Shown here piece by piece: positions 1 through 6,147 of a DNA stretch of 8,876 nucleotides. Source of the DNA: Candidatus Bathyarchaeota archaeon (GTDB lineage: Archaea > Thermoproteota > Bathyarchaeia > Bathyarchaeales > UBA233); contig JAMDCS010000145.1 in NCBI GenBank assembly GCA_023488835.1, positions 1 to 8,876 on the forward strand, read 5' to 3'. A program made the position numbers and the translations under genes. The notes beneath the pieces were generated by a model. That model was not told the origin of the DNA. It was given only the letters and a program-made list of their open reading frames with translations, and did no database searches. The first letter of the stretch is position 1. Every line of letters starts with the position of its first letter.

Positions 1-255
1 AAGCTTCTCAAAACCGCTAATTGAAGAGTCATCGTGGATTGCTAGTTGTTTGGGTCCTATCTTGCCAGTTGGCGAAACATATGAGTGCTCAACAATGGGC
101 AAACCTAAGTGGGATGAGCGTCGGACGTAAAAGTTAATGAGCTTGTTGGTTACGGCGCCTTCAAAACTTGCTCTGCCCGTCTGCATAGGCGGCAACACGA
201 TACGGTTCCTAAGAGTGTAACTCTTCACTTTCAAAGGCTCAATGAGACCTAGCAA
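1..255 (-). CDS. Old Yellow Enzyme family NADH:flavin oxidoreductase, N-terminal part, cut by window edge
   Basis: The reverse strand encodes 85 residues with no stop, running off the left edge. The start reads LIEPLKVKSYTLRNRIVLPP (residues 4-23), which is the first beta strand and FMN-contacting segment of the OYE/NADH:flavin oxidoreductase TIM barrel. The run NKLINFYVRRS (37-47) and the motif VEHSYVSPTGK (55-65) also match the family, whose members use FMN and NAD(P)H to reduce enones, enoates or related substrates in the cytoplasm. No ATG lies in frame before an upstream in-frame stop, so I chose the TTG at 255-253, preceded by GGTGT at good Shine-Dalgarno spacing; another TTG lies at 276-274. 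The gene is divergent from the broken SDR gene. The substrate cannot be told, because the catalytic and Fe-S/second-domain regions lie outside the window. Confidence 0.87.
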   Translation of the reverse strand, partial: MLGLIEPLKVKSYTLRNRIVLPPMQTGRASFEGAVTNKLINFYVRRSSHLGLPIVEHSYVSPTGKIGPKQLAIHDDSSISGFEKL

Positions 256-290
256 ACGCTGACACCGATGCAACAAATGGGTGGTGCGGA

Positions 291-311
291 GTTATAAGAA
301 CATGCTATAAC
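291..311 (-). promoter_or_regulatory. TATA box of the OYE gene inside an inverted repeat
   Basis: Read on the minus strand, CTTATAAC (298-291) is a good archaeal TATA box; it would place transcription start near 268, about 12 nt before the TTG start. It is one arm of an inverted repeat, GTTATA (291-296) and TATAAC (306-311) with a 9-bp spacer. The second arm is TATA-like as well, so this could be either two alternative TATA elements or a repressor site covering the promoter. Confidence 0.45.
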
Positions 312-361
312 AAAATGAGCAAAAATAGGGGCAGTATTTGGGGCAGGGCATCTGCGAAGAA

Positions 362-373
362 TTTTTTTATACC
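362..373 (+). promoter_or_regulatory. TATA box of the SDR gene
   Basis: A T-rich TTTTTTTATACC element preceded by the purine-rich stretch GCGAAGAA (353-360), which resembles a TFB recognition element. It predicts a transcript start near 395 and a leader of about 50 nt ending in the ribosome binding site GAAGGA (434-439) before the ATG at 446. Confidence 0.45.
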
Positions 374-384
374 TCTTGGGCTGT

Positions 385-409
385 CTGTTTAGAGGAAACA
401 GGTAGTTTC
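385..409 (+). other. Two overlapping small hairpins in the SDR leader region
   Basis: CTGTTT (385-390) can pair with AAACAG (396-401), and GAAAC (395-399) can pair with GTTTC (405-409). The two stems share bases and cannot form together. They lie at or just after the predicted transcript start. Stems are only 5-6 bp, so chance is quite possible. Confidence 0.2.
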
Positions 410-445
410 TGCTTAACTAACCCAAAGTAAATTGAAGGATTTTTC

Positions 446-1058
446 ATGAAAGTAAAAGACAAGACAGCAATTGTTACTGGAGCTTCATATGGGATAGGAC
501 TGTCAACCGCGAAACTGCTTTCAAAAATGGGTGCCAAAGTAGCCCTTGTTTCACGTTCAAAAGAAAAATTAGAAAAACTTTCAACAGAGATTCCCAACTC
601 CATCGCAGTCGCCGCTGAAATGTCTAAGGTTTTCGAAGTCAAAAGGATGGTTAACGAAGTTACTGACCGATTTGGCAAAATCGACATTCTTGTCAACAAT
701 GCGGGTATGGGGATACGATGCATTAGCTGAGAAAATCGATGTTGACACGTTTCATTACGTCTTCGATTTGGACTTAGTTGGGCCAGTAGTCGCCATGCAA
801 CAAGTAATCCTTTTTATGAGAAAGCATGGGGGAAGCACAATAATCAACATAAGCTCTGCGGTGGAGTTTATGACCTTGCCTAACAACGGGCCCTATGCTT
901 CAATAAAGCGCGGATTAGCAGTTTTGAGTTTGACTGCGAGAGAAGAACTAAAAAACGATAACATAACTGTCAGCGTGGTCTCCCCTTACATTACACCAAC
1001 CAATTTTGAGAGAAACACCATCCGCGCTGTCCCAGTGCCAGAGAGCGAAAAAATCTAA
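446..1058 (+). pseudogene. Short-chain dehydrogenase/reductase (SDR), frameshifted and C-terminally short
   Basis: The first frame (446-730) gives a Rossmann start with the cofactor motif TGASYGIG (residues 11-18) and NNAG (84-87), then loses homology at residue 89 and stops. The protein continues in another frame from about 713 to 1058 as YDALAEKIDVDTF, with catalytic Ser137 (INISSA), Tyr150 and Lys154 (YASIK) in the joined numbering. Removing one G from the GGGG run at 709-712 restores a single reading frame, ATG GGA TAC GAT. The repaired product is 203 residues, while classical SDRs have about 240-260, and it ends soon after the PYITPTNF segment, so the substrate-binding C-terminal part is missing. 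The stop is only three bases from the convergent DUF1697 gene. If expressed it would have been a cytoplasmic NAD(P)-dependent oxidoreductase. Either a true pseudogene, or a sequencing error on top of a short variant. Confidence 0.8.
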
Positions 1059-1061
1059 CTT

Positions 1062-1595
1062 TTAAGCATACTTTTCAACGATTTCTCTAATTATATTCAT
1101 GTTTCGGGTAGTCGCTTTCAATTTCAGCTTTAACTCCAAAAAAGGATTAGGCAACGCGCCTTCGCCGCCGTCATGTGTCACACTGAAAACTTCCGTGCCC
1201 TTCGCCGAAATTACCTGAGCAGTGGATTTTGGAATCGTTAGGGGCAACTGCAACGGAAAGTTGGAGGGTGCTATTGATAGAAAAGTCACCAGAAAACTTG
1301 CGCCTTCCTTTTCTTGTCCTTTAAACGGGTCAAGGTTGATTATGCTTTTGAGTTGGGGGATTGTGCGCACGAAAACGGCGACTTCATAGCCTAAGGTGCT
1401 GTGGAGTTTGGTTTCGGTTTTAGCCCTAATTTCTTGAGGGTTCGCCGTGTCGGTTTTGAAAATTACGTTTCCGCTTTGCTTGTAGGTGGAAACGTTTTGG
1501 AAACCCATTGAAGTGAAGGCTTCTTTGAGTTTTTCTTTAACAACGATGTGTCCGCCAACGTTGATTCCCCTCAGAAAGGCTACGAAGCGAAACAT
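1062..1595 (-). CDS. DUF1697 family protein
   Basis: A 177-residue protein with the DUF1697 hallmarks: FVAFLRGINVGGH near the N-terminus (residues 4-16), then TYKQSGNVIF (37-46), and a C-terminal KATTRNMNIIREIVE segment (about 158-172). Length matches the family norm of about 175-180 residues, so it appears complete. Biochemical function of the family is unknown. The open frame extends to an ATG at 1646, but the family begins at the MFRFVAF methionine, and a TATA box (1627-1620) centred 28 bp upstream of that ATG would sit inside the longer form; I therefore call a leaderless start at 1595. The gene is convergent with the SDR remnant, which ends three bases from its stop. DUF1697 is far commoner in bacteria than archaea as I recall it, so lateral acquisition is a reasonable inference. 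Confidence 0.88.
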   Translation of the reverse strand: MFRFVAFLRGINVGGHIVVKEKLKEAFTSMGFQNVSTYKQSGNVIFKTDTANPQEIRAKTETKLHSTLGYEVAVFVRTIPQLKSIINLDPFKGQEKEGASFLVTFLSIAPSNFPLQLPLTIPKSTAQVISAKGTEVFSVTHDGGEGALPNPFLELKLKLKATTRNMNIIREIVEKYA

Positions 1596-1619
1596 ACGAA
1601 GCTGTGAGACCAGGGGATT

Positions 1620-1627
1620 CTTATAAA
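1620..1627 (-). promoter_or_regulatory. TATA box giving a leaderless DUF1697 transcript
   Basis: TTTATAAG on the minus strand is centred about 28 bp before the ATG at 1595. Archaeal transcription starts about 25-28 bp downstream of the TATA centre, so the mRNA should begin at or next to the start codon. No Shine-Dalgarno sequence precedes that ATG, in agreement with a leaderless message. Confidence 0.6.
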
Positions 1628-1729
1628 ATTTTCTCGGGGTACACATTAGCAGCCTGCCTTAAGCTTCCCTTAAATGAGCGGCTAATAGAAAAAACCACGG
1701 CTGATTCTTAGTAGAAATACTTAATTGCC

Positions 1730-1757
1730 GCGTTAACGCTAACAGAATCAATAAGAA
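1730..1757 (+). promoter_or_regulatory. Candidate promoter/operator of the ABC exporter operon
   Basis: The perfect 10-bp palindrome GCGTTAACGC (1730-1739) is followed by an A/T-rich TATA-like stretch, AATAAGAAAT (1750-1759), which would start transcription near 1780. The palindrome would lie just upstream of the TFB/TATA elements, where an archaeal regulator could act. The TATA match is weak, so this is tentative. Confidence 0.3.
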
Positions 1758-1795
1758 ATTTTTCTCAAACAAACTCCATAAAATTAATGATTCTG

Positions 1796-1804
1796 AAAGG
1801 GGGT
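1796..1804 (+). promoter_or_regulatory. Ribosome binding site deciding the ABC ATPase start
   Basis: AAAGGGGGT lies six bases before the in-frame TTG at 1811. No comparable signal precedes the ATG at 1787, which lies upstream of this site, so the site favours the TTG. Confidence 0.45.
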
Positions 1805-1810
1805 TTGTGG

Positions 1811-2815
1811 TTGCAAAACGAGTATGCCATCCAAACAATAAATTTGACAAAAACATTCAAAACCAAAACCCCAAACACCAGCCTGTTCAACCGTAAAACC
1901 CAATCCCTCAACGCCATCGACAACCTCAACCTAAATATTAAAAAAGGCGAACTCTTCGGGCTCCTCGGACCCAACGGAGCAGGAAAAACAACCCTCGTCA
2001 AAATCCTCTGCACCCTGTTGCCGCCAGACCAAGGAACCGCCACCCTCAACGGATACGACATAATTAAACAGCAAATGCAGGTGAAGCAGTCGCTGGGTAC
2101 GCTTTTCAGCGTCGGCGAAAGAGGTTTTTTCTGGAGACTCAGCGGCTACCGCAACTTGGAATTCTTCGCTGCAATATACAACGTGCCTAGACGAAAACGC
2201 CAAGAGCGCATCCTCGGAGTCCTAAACCTCGTTGGTTTAGAAAACAGCACCTACGATTTATACCAGAAGTATTCGGGGGGAATGAAACGCAAACTTGCCC
2301 TCGCAAGAACCCTGCTGCCTGACCCGCCCATCCTGCTTCTAGACGAACCCACCACAAATCTAGACGCCGCGTCATCGAGAAACATCAGAGAATTCATCCA
2401 AAACACCGTCAAAGAAACCGGCAAAACCGTCCTCTACACCACCCACCACATCGAAGAAGCAGCCCAAATCTGCACCAAAATCGGCATCCTCAACCGAGGC
2501 AAACTCATCGCTCAAGACACCCCAAATGCGCTGCGAGACAAAATCAAGAAAGAAGAACAAATTTTCCTCATTGTAGAAGGCATAAAGCCCCAACAAATAG
2601 AAAACCTGCGGTCCCTGCAAGGCGTAATCACCATAACTGAAAACAGCGAGGAGTTACTGCCCAATCAAAAGGGCTTGTGCCTGGAACTGAAAAACGTTGA
2701 CCAGTTGCCCTTGGTTTTTGATTTCCTATTCGAACGAAAGATTAAGCTTGTGAATTTCAAAAGGGAAGAGCCAACGCTTGAAGACGCCTTTATTGAATTG
2801 ACCAGGAGGGCATGA
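1811..2815 (+). CDS. ABC-2 type transporter, ATP-binding subunit
   Basis: A 334-residue ATPase that powers the membrane subunit encoded next to it. In the TTG-start numbering: Walker A GPNGAGKTT at 53-61, signature SGGMKRK at 155-161, Walker B ILLLDEP at 174-180 followed by the D-loop NLD, and the switch histidine near 212 (YTTHHIEEA). The C-terminal extension of about 90 residues ends in EEPTLEDAFIELTRR, typical of the DUF4162-like tail of drug/antibiotic exporter ATPases. The Q-loop region reads LFSVGERGFFWRLSGYRNL, without the usual glutamine; I recall this GER..WRL form from a recognisable subset of exporters. Substrate unknown. The reading frame also allows an ATG at 1787; I prefer the TTG for its ribosome binding site. 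The coding strand is strikingly rich in A and C. It overlaps nothing but carries the ribosome binding site of the permease gene at its end. Confidence 0.93.
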   Translation: MQNEYAIQTINLTKTFKTKTPNTSLFNRKTQSLNAIDNLNLNIKKGELFGLLGPNGAGKTTLVKILCTLLPPDQGTATLNGYDIIKQQMQVKQSLGTLFSVGERGFFWRLSGYRNLEFFAAIYNVPRRKRQERILGVLNLVGLENSTYDLYQKYSGGMKRKLALARTLLPDPPILLLDEPTTNLDAASSRNIREFIQNTVKETGKTVLYTTHHIEEAAQICTKIGILNRGKLIAQDTPNALRDKIKKEEQIFLIVEGIKPQQIENLRSLQGVITITENSEELLPNQKGLCLELKNVDQLPLVFDFLFERKIKLVNFKREEPTLEDAFIELTRRA

Positions 2816-2819
2816 ATGT

Positions 2820-3617
2820 ATGGCTGTGTGGGTTGAGCTTGAGAAAATCTGGTATTTCATGAAGCGGGATATGATTAGCTTCTCAACATACAAAACCAAC
2901 ATCCTCATACTCGTCATGACCGCCCTTTTCGGCGCATTATCCTTCGCATACTTGGGCTCCAGCGCAACCAGCCAAAGCGTACTGCAAATGTACAACATGA
3001 ACCTAACCACATACCTAGTCATCGGCTTAGCCTTCAGTACTTACCTAAATCAAGCCCTAACCTTGGTCCAGAAAACCATCAACCCGTGGGCGCTCGAAGA
3101 AGTCCTCGTCTCACCCACACGCCTAACAACGTTCATAGTCGGTAGCTCGCTTTGGGGCTTTATCTGGAGCACCGCGGTAGTGGTGATTTATCTTGCCATC
3201 GGCGTCTTCGTCTTCCACGTCGCATTAAGCATTAACATCTTAGGAACGATAATCGTTTTGGCATTGGGCATCGGCACGTTCATCGGCTTTAGCATGATTG
3301 GCGCGGGGATCCTGATTTTAACCAAACAGGGCGACCCAGTAACAGCCCTCATAACCATCGCTACCAGCCTCTTTGGCAACGTCCTCTTTCCGCCACAAGT
3401 CATGCCAGCCGCCCTGCAAGCAATATCATATGTGGTTCCGCAATACTACTTCTTTACCACCATTCGCCTCATGCTCACAGGCTGGACAATACCGATGATT
3501 CTGCCTGACCTGTTGGTTTTAACGTTAATGTGCGCAATCATCGTACCATTAGGCTACGGCATCTATTCTTGGTGCCTAAAAATGGCGCGGAAAAACGGAA
3601 CACTCTCATGGTTCTAA
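2820..3617 (+). CDS. ABC-2 type transporter, permease subunit
   Basis: A 265-residue integral membrane protein with six hydrophobic segments at about residues 27-46, 61-80, 104-135, 139-167, 173-192 and 226-252. The segment FGNVLFPPQVMPAALQ followed by ISYVVPQYYFFTTIR (185-215) is the conserved ABC-2 signature around transmembrane segments five and six of NodJ/drug-exporter type permeases. The N-terminal amphipathic stretch WVELEKIWYFMKRD (4-17) is the usual coupling/elbow helix. The start at 2820 lies four bases after the ATPase stop and is served by AGGAGGG (2804-2810), located inside the end of the ATPase gene, so the two are cotranscribed and probably translationally coupled. The pair should form a dimer-of-dimers exporter; the cargo cannot be inferred, as no biosynthetic or regulator gene is adjacent. 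Confidence 0.93.
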   Translation: MAVWVELEKIWYFMKRDMISFSTYKTNILILVMTALFGALSFAYLGSSATSQSVLQMYNMNLTTYLVIGLAFSTYLNQALTLVQKTINPWALEEVLVSPTRLTTFIVGSSLWGFIWSTAVVVIYLAIGVFVFHVALSINILGTIIVLALGIGTFIGFSMIGAGILILTKQGDPVTALITIATSLFGNVLFPPQVMPAALQAISYVVPQYYFFTTIRLMLTGWTIPMILPDLLVLTLMCAIIVPLGYGIYSWCLKMARKNGTLSWF

Positions 3618-3641
3618 ATCATTAACTTAACATAACGAAAA

Positions 3642-3649
3642 TTTTAAAT
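3642..3649 (+). promoter_or_regulatory. TATA box of the vapBC operon
   Basis: TTTTAAAT preceded by CGAAAA predicts a transcript start near 3672, about 18 nt before the VapB ATG. It separates the toxin-antitoxin pair from the upstream exporter operon despite the short 72-bp gap. Confidence 0.5.
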
Positions 3650-3653
3650 CTTT

Positions 3654-3681
3654 AATGTCACATTGTTCATTTAAGATGTGA
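3654..3681 (+). promoter_or_regulatory. Candidate VapB/VapBC autoregulatory operator
   Basis: Two nested symmetrical elements lie between the TATA box and the start codon: AATGTCACATT (3654-3664), a perfect 5-bp palindrome around a central C, and the inverted repeat TCACAT (3658-3663) with ATGTGA (3676-3681), spacer 12 bp. Ribbon-helix-helix antitoxins bind such sites over their own promoter and repress it, so position and symmetry fit. No experimental evidence in the sequence itself. Confidence 0.45.
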
Positions 3682-3689
3682 GATGTAAA

Positions 3690-3926
3690 ATGAAAGTTAT
3701 TCAAACAACCTTAACTGAAGCTGAGCACAAGCTTCTTGAAGAATATGCTAAAAAAAACTCAAAGAGCATCAAAGAGGTTGTTCGTGAAGCAGTTAAGGCT
3801 ACTATAGAAGGCAACGTTAATCCAAATGATCCCATCTTCACAAGTCCCCCTAGTTCCAAGCGAACCGGAAAGGTAGATCGCGGTTCAGAAGACCACGACA
3901 AATACCTTTATGGGGAAAAAGCATGA
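3690..3926 (+). CDS. vapB: VapB-type antitoxin with ribbon-helix-helix N-terminus
   Basis: A 78-residue acidic/basic mixed protein. The N-terminus has a beta strand (KVIQTTL, 2-8), helix A (about 9-26) and helix B beginning IKEVVREAVKA (about 27-37), which is the ribbon-helix-helix DNA-binding arrangement. The C-terminal half is low in hydrophobics and proline-rich (NPNDPIF, SPPSSKR) and ends RGSEDHDKYLYG, the tail that I recall as the toxin-wrapping part of archaeal VapB partners. It should neutralise the neighbouring PIN toxin and repress the operon. The frame is open from a GTG at 3678, but the ATG at 3690 gives the normal family N-terminus. The stop overlaps the toxin start by four bases (ATGA), the usual coupled arrangement. 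Confidence 0.87.
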   Translation: MKVIQTTLTEAEHKLLEEYAKKNSKSIKEVVREAVKATIEGNVNPNDPIFTSPPSSKRTGKVDRGSEDHDKYLYGEKA

Positions 3927-4327
3927 TTTTTGTAGATACCAGCGCTTGGTATGCACTCGAAGTAGAAGACGATGTGAACCATGGGGCAGCCTGCAAGTTT
4001 CTTCCGCAAATAGCTTCTGGAAAACATGGCGTTTCCATAACTACCGATTACATACTAGATGAAACACTTACACTGTTGCGTTCAAGAAGAGGTCTGGTTT
4101 CAGCATCAGCGTTCATTGACAAGGTCAACAAGAGTAAGAGCATTCGAGTATTCTGGATAAATGAAGATTTGTTTGAAAAAGCACTCATCATCTTCCGAAA
4201 GTCTGAACGTAAGTCATGGAGTTTTACTGATTGCGCGAGTTTTGCCTTAATGAGAGAGCTTTCAGTTTCAGCGACATTCAGTTTTGATAATCACTTCAGG
4301 GAAGCTGGACTGCAAGCACTACCCTAA
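3923..4327 (+). CDS. vapC: VapC-type toxin, PIN-domain ribonuclease
   Basis: A 134-residue single PIN domain, normal length for VapC. The four metal-binding acidic residues are visible: Asp5 in FVDTSAW, Glu47 in DYILDETLTLL, Asp103 in SWSFTDCASFALM, and Asp122 in FSFDNHFREAG. These coordinate Mg/Mn for endoribonuclease cleavage, in known cases of tRNA or rRNA in the cytoplasm; the target here is unknown. All catalytic positions are intact, so the toxin is probably active and held in check by the antitoxin. Translation starts at an ATG overlapping the antitoxin stop, giving tight stoichiometric coupling. The gene is followed by a T-rich terminator and then by the convergent pheT. Confidence 0.93.
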   Translation: MIFVDTSAWYALEVEDDVNHGAACKFLPQIASGKHGVSITTDYILDETLTLLRSRRGLVSASAFIDKVNKSKSIRVFWINEDLFEKALIIFRKSERKSWSFTDCASFALMRELSVSATFSFDNHFREAGLQALP

Positions 4328-4394
4328 AACGTACAACTTATACCTAAACGGGTTACCTTGAAAAATCCGTACTTTGGGATATTTCTGGCTGAGA

Positions 4395-4415
4395 ATTTTC
4401 GATTTCTTCTTTTTT
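4395..4415 (+). terminator. Oligo-T terminator after vapC
   Basis: A pyrimidine stretch ending in six T residues (4410-4415), with no stable hairpin before it. Archaeal RNA polymerase terminates at such T tracts. It lies about 70-90 bp past the vapC stop and stops plus-strand transcription before pheT. Confidence 0.45.
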
Positions 4416-4431
4416 AGCCATGAAAACAGCC

Positions 4432-4437
4432 AAAAAA
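4432..4437 (-). terminator. Oligo-T terminator after pheT
   Basis: Six T residues on the minus strand follow the pheT stop codon directly. With more T-rich sequence further on, this would end the pheS-pheT transcript in the archaeal manner. Confidence 0.4.
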
Positions 4438-6147
4438 TTATTTTGTGTTTAGTTTACTTTCAAGAATTTTCTGGAAATTAATCTCGAAAGCAGCCGCAGG
4501 GTTCTCCAGTTTCCACGCTTCAAGTACCAAAGGATTAACTTCACCCACAACGCCAACCTCCATGCCGCCAACAATAACTTTGCCTACTCTGCCCTCGATA
4601 AAGCTTGGATGAGCGGTTTCTTTTATTTTCCATTCAACCCCGAAATTGCCCATAAACGAGTCTAGGGCAGATTTGATTTCGCTGAAGTTCGCGTTTGGAT
4701 GAGTAGTTACTGCTGATAGCCAATCTTCGTCGCGTGTTCGGGTTTCCTTGGTTTCATCTGGCAAGGTTACTTTGCCCAGTTCAAAGATTTTTTGGGGAAA
4801 CTCCACGGACTGGTTAATGCTCAGGAACTCCATGAGACTGGGCAGAAGCCAGTTGCGGAGGCAGGTCATGGTTACTATTTTGGGGTTGGATAGTTCGATT
4901 AGTTTGGCTGGCTCTGTGTTCATTTTTTGGAAGAGGTTTTCTTGATTGGTTAGTGTGGTGTTGAGGGTTTCTTGGTAGCCTAACCCAACCATAAGTTCAC
5001 GGGCGATGTCGATGAAGCGTTGGTCGGGTTTTGCGGCGCCAGTTGTTGCCAGTTCACGCCATAATGGTTCGATGTTGTTGTAGCCGTATGCGATGGCGAC
5101 ATCTTCGATTATGTCCACTTGATGCATGACATCGACACGGTAGCATGGAACCAGCACGGTTAAGCAGTCGCCAGACACCTTTTCAACGTCCAATCCAGCG
5201 GTAAGCAGCAGATCAGAAATCTCCTTAGCCGACAACTTTAACCCTAAAAGACGGTTTGTGTCCTCGACGCTTAAGTTAAAGCGTTTATTGTCAAAGTTTG
5301 GAGTAACAACTGTTCCTTCGGTATAATCGGATTTTTCTGGGTAATGAACTGTTGCACCGTAGGCTTTTCCTCCGCGGTCAATCAACGCCAAAGTAACCAA
5401 GTTAAGCGTGTTTAGAACAGTTTTATGCAGGGTTCCTGTGACTTCAACAAGTAAATTCCTTGATTCCTCGGTAATCTTGCCTAAATCATTGGAGTTGATG
5501 ATTGGCGGGAACGAGAGCACTTTGCCTTCGCTGTCAAACAGCATGGGGTAGAGCGAGTTTTTCTTGACAATTTGTCCATACTCGACGCCTTTTGGGTGTC
5601 GGTCAAGGATGTCGTCTAAACTCATTTTTTCGCCAAAGCCTAAGGGAACAAATTTTACTTCCTCTGGCTTGACAGCGGTGTACTCAATCGGCGGCTTAAT
5701 GAGGTCCAGATTGTAAATGCCGATGGATGTTTTTTGGCGGCTTCGACCATGCGTTTGGTCGAGTTTGTCTTGCAGGTGCATTATGCCTTTGATGACGCTG
5801 TCGGAGAGGTGGATGTCTTTGATTACTGAACAGCAAATGTAGGGGCGAATACTGTATAGTTGGGGGTTAACGTTGACTTCTATGGCTGACTTGCCAACAG
5901 AATACTGTTTTATCCCTTTTGAATGGTTTAAGTAGCCCTGCAATGCACGGCTTAAGCCTTCAACGCTCCAAAGGTCAGGGCGATTAGTATCCTTCATTTC
6001 GATGCTGACGGTACCCTCTTTTTCGTTGAACGCCTTCACTTCCGCTTTGACGTAAGCAAGAATGTCGTCGAGCTTCGCCATGTCACCGTTCAACTGCACA
6101 TTCAGCAAACGCTCAAGTTCAGGGTAATCTACATCGATTGTGGGCAT
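4438..6147 (-). CDS. pheT: Phenylalanine--tRNA ligase beta subunit, archaeal type
   Basis: A 569-residue protein, normal for the archaeal/eukaryal form and well short of the roughly 800-residue bacterial one, lacking the bacterial N-terminal tRNA-binding and C-terminal anticodon-binding additions. Visible landmarks: TNRPDLWSVEGLSRAL (54-69), the B3/B4 editing module with FPPIINSND (213-221), and the B5 domain from about 285 to 360 with PCYRVDVMHQVDIIEDVAI (334-352) and YGYNNI. The C-terminal half is the catalytic-like core that pairs with PheS. It hydrolyses mischarged Tyr-tRNA(Phe) and completes the (alpha-beta)2 enzyme that attaches phenylalanine to tRNA(Phe). The ATG abuts the pheS stop codon, and AGGTGA inside the last codons of pheS is its ribosome binding site, so translation is coupled. 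Confidence 0.97.
   Translation of the reverse strand: MPTIDVDYPELERLLNVQLNGDMAKLDDILAYVKAEVKAFNEKEGTVSIEMKDTNRPDLWSVEGLSRALQGYLNHSKGIKQYSVGKSAIEVNVNPQLYSIRPYICCSVIKDIHLSDSVIKGIMHLQDKLDQTHGRSRQKTSIGIYNLDLIKPPIEYTAVKPEEVKFVPLGFGEKMSLDDILDRHPKGVEYGQIVKKNSLYPMLFDSEGKVLSFPPIINSNDLGKITEESRNLLVEVTGTLHKTVLNTLNLVTLALIDRGGKAYGATVHYPEKSDYTEGTVVTPNFDNKRFNLSVEDTNRLLGLKLSAKEISDLLLTAGLDVEKVSGDCLTVLVPCYRVDVMHQVDIIEDVAIAYGYNNIEPLWRELATTGAAKPDQRFIDIARELMVGLGYQETLNTTLTNQENLFQKMNTEPAKLIELSNPKIVTMTCLRNWLLPSLMEFLSINQSVEFPQKIFELGKVTLPDETKETRTRDEDWLSAVTTHPNANFSEIKSALDSFMGNFGVEWKIKETAHPSFIEGRVGKVIVGGMEVGVVGEVNPLVLEAWKLENPAAAFEINFQKILESKLNTK

Noticed and set aside
1..6. The window begins exactly with AAGCTT, a HindIII site, which might mean a clone end.
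   Set aside because: One hexamer at an edge can occur by chance, and other HindIII sites lie inside the window (for example 1671-1676), so nothing can be concluded.
367..723. A minus-strand open frame opposite the start of the SDR gene.
   Set aside because: The plus strand clearly encodes the SDR Rossmann fold; the antisense frame has no recognisable motif.
1645..1686. Inverted repeat ATTAGC / GCTAAT flanking 30 bp between the DUF1697 and ABC genes.
   Set aside because: Six-base arms with a long spacer and no duplicated target sequence; expected by chance in A/T-rich DNA.
1765..2620. Several minus-strand open frames opposite the ABC ATPase gene.
   Set aside because: They are by-products of the A+C-rich codon use of the real gene on the plus strand and show no family motifs.
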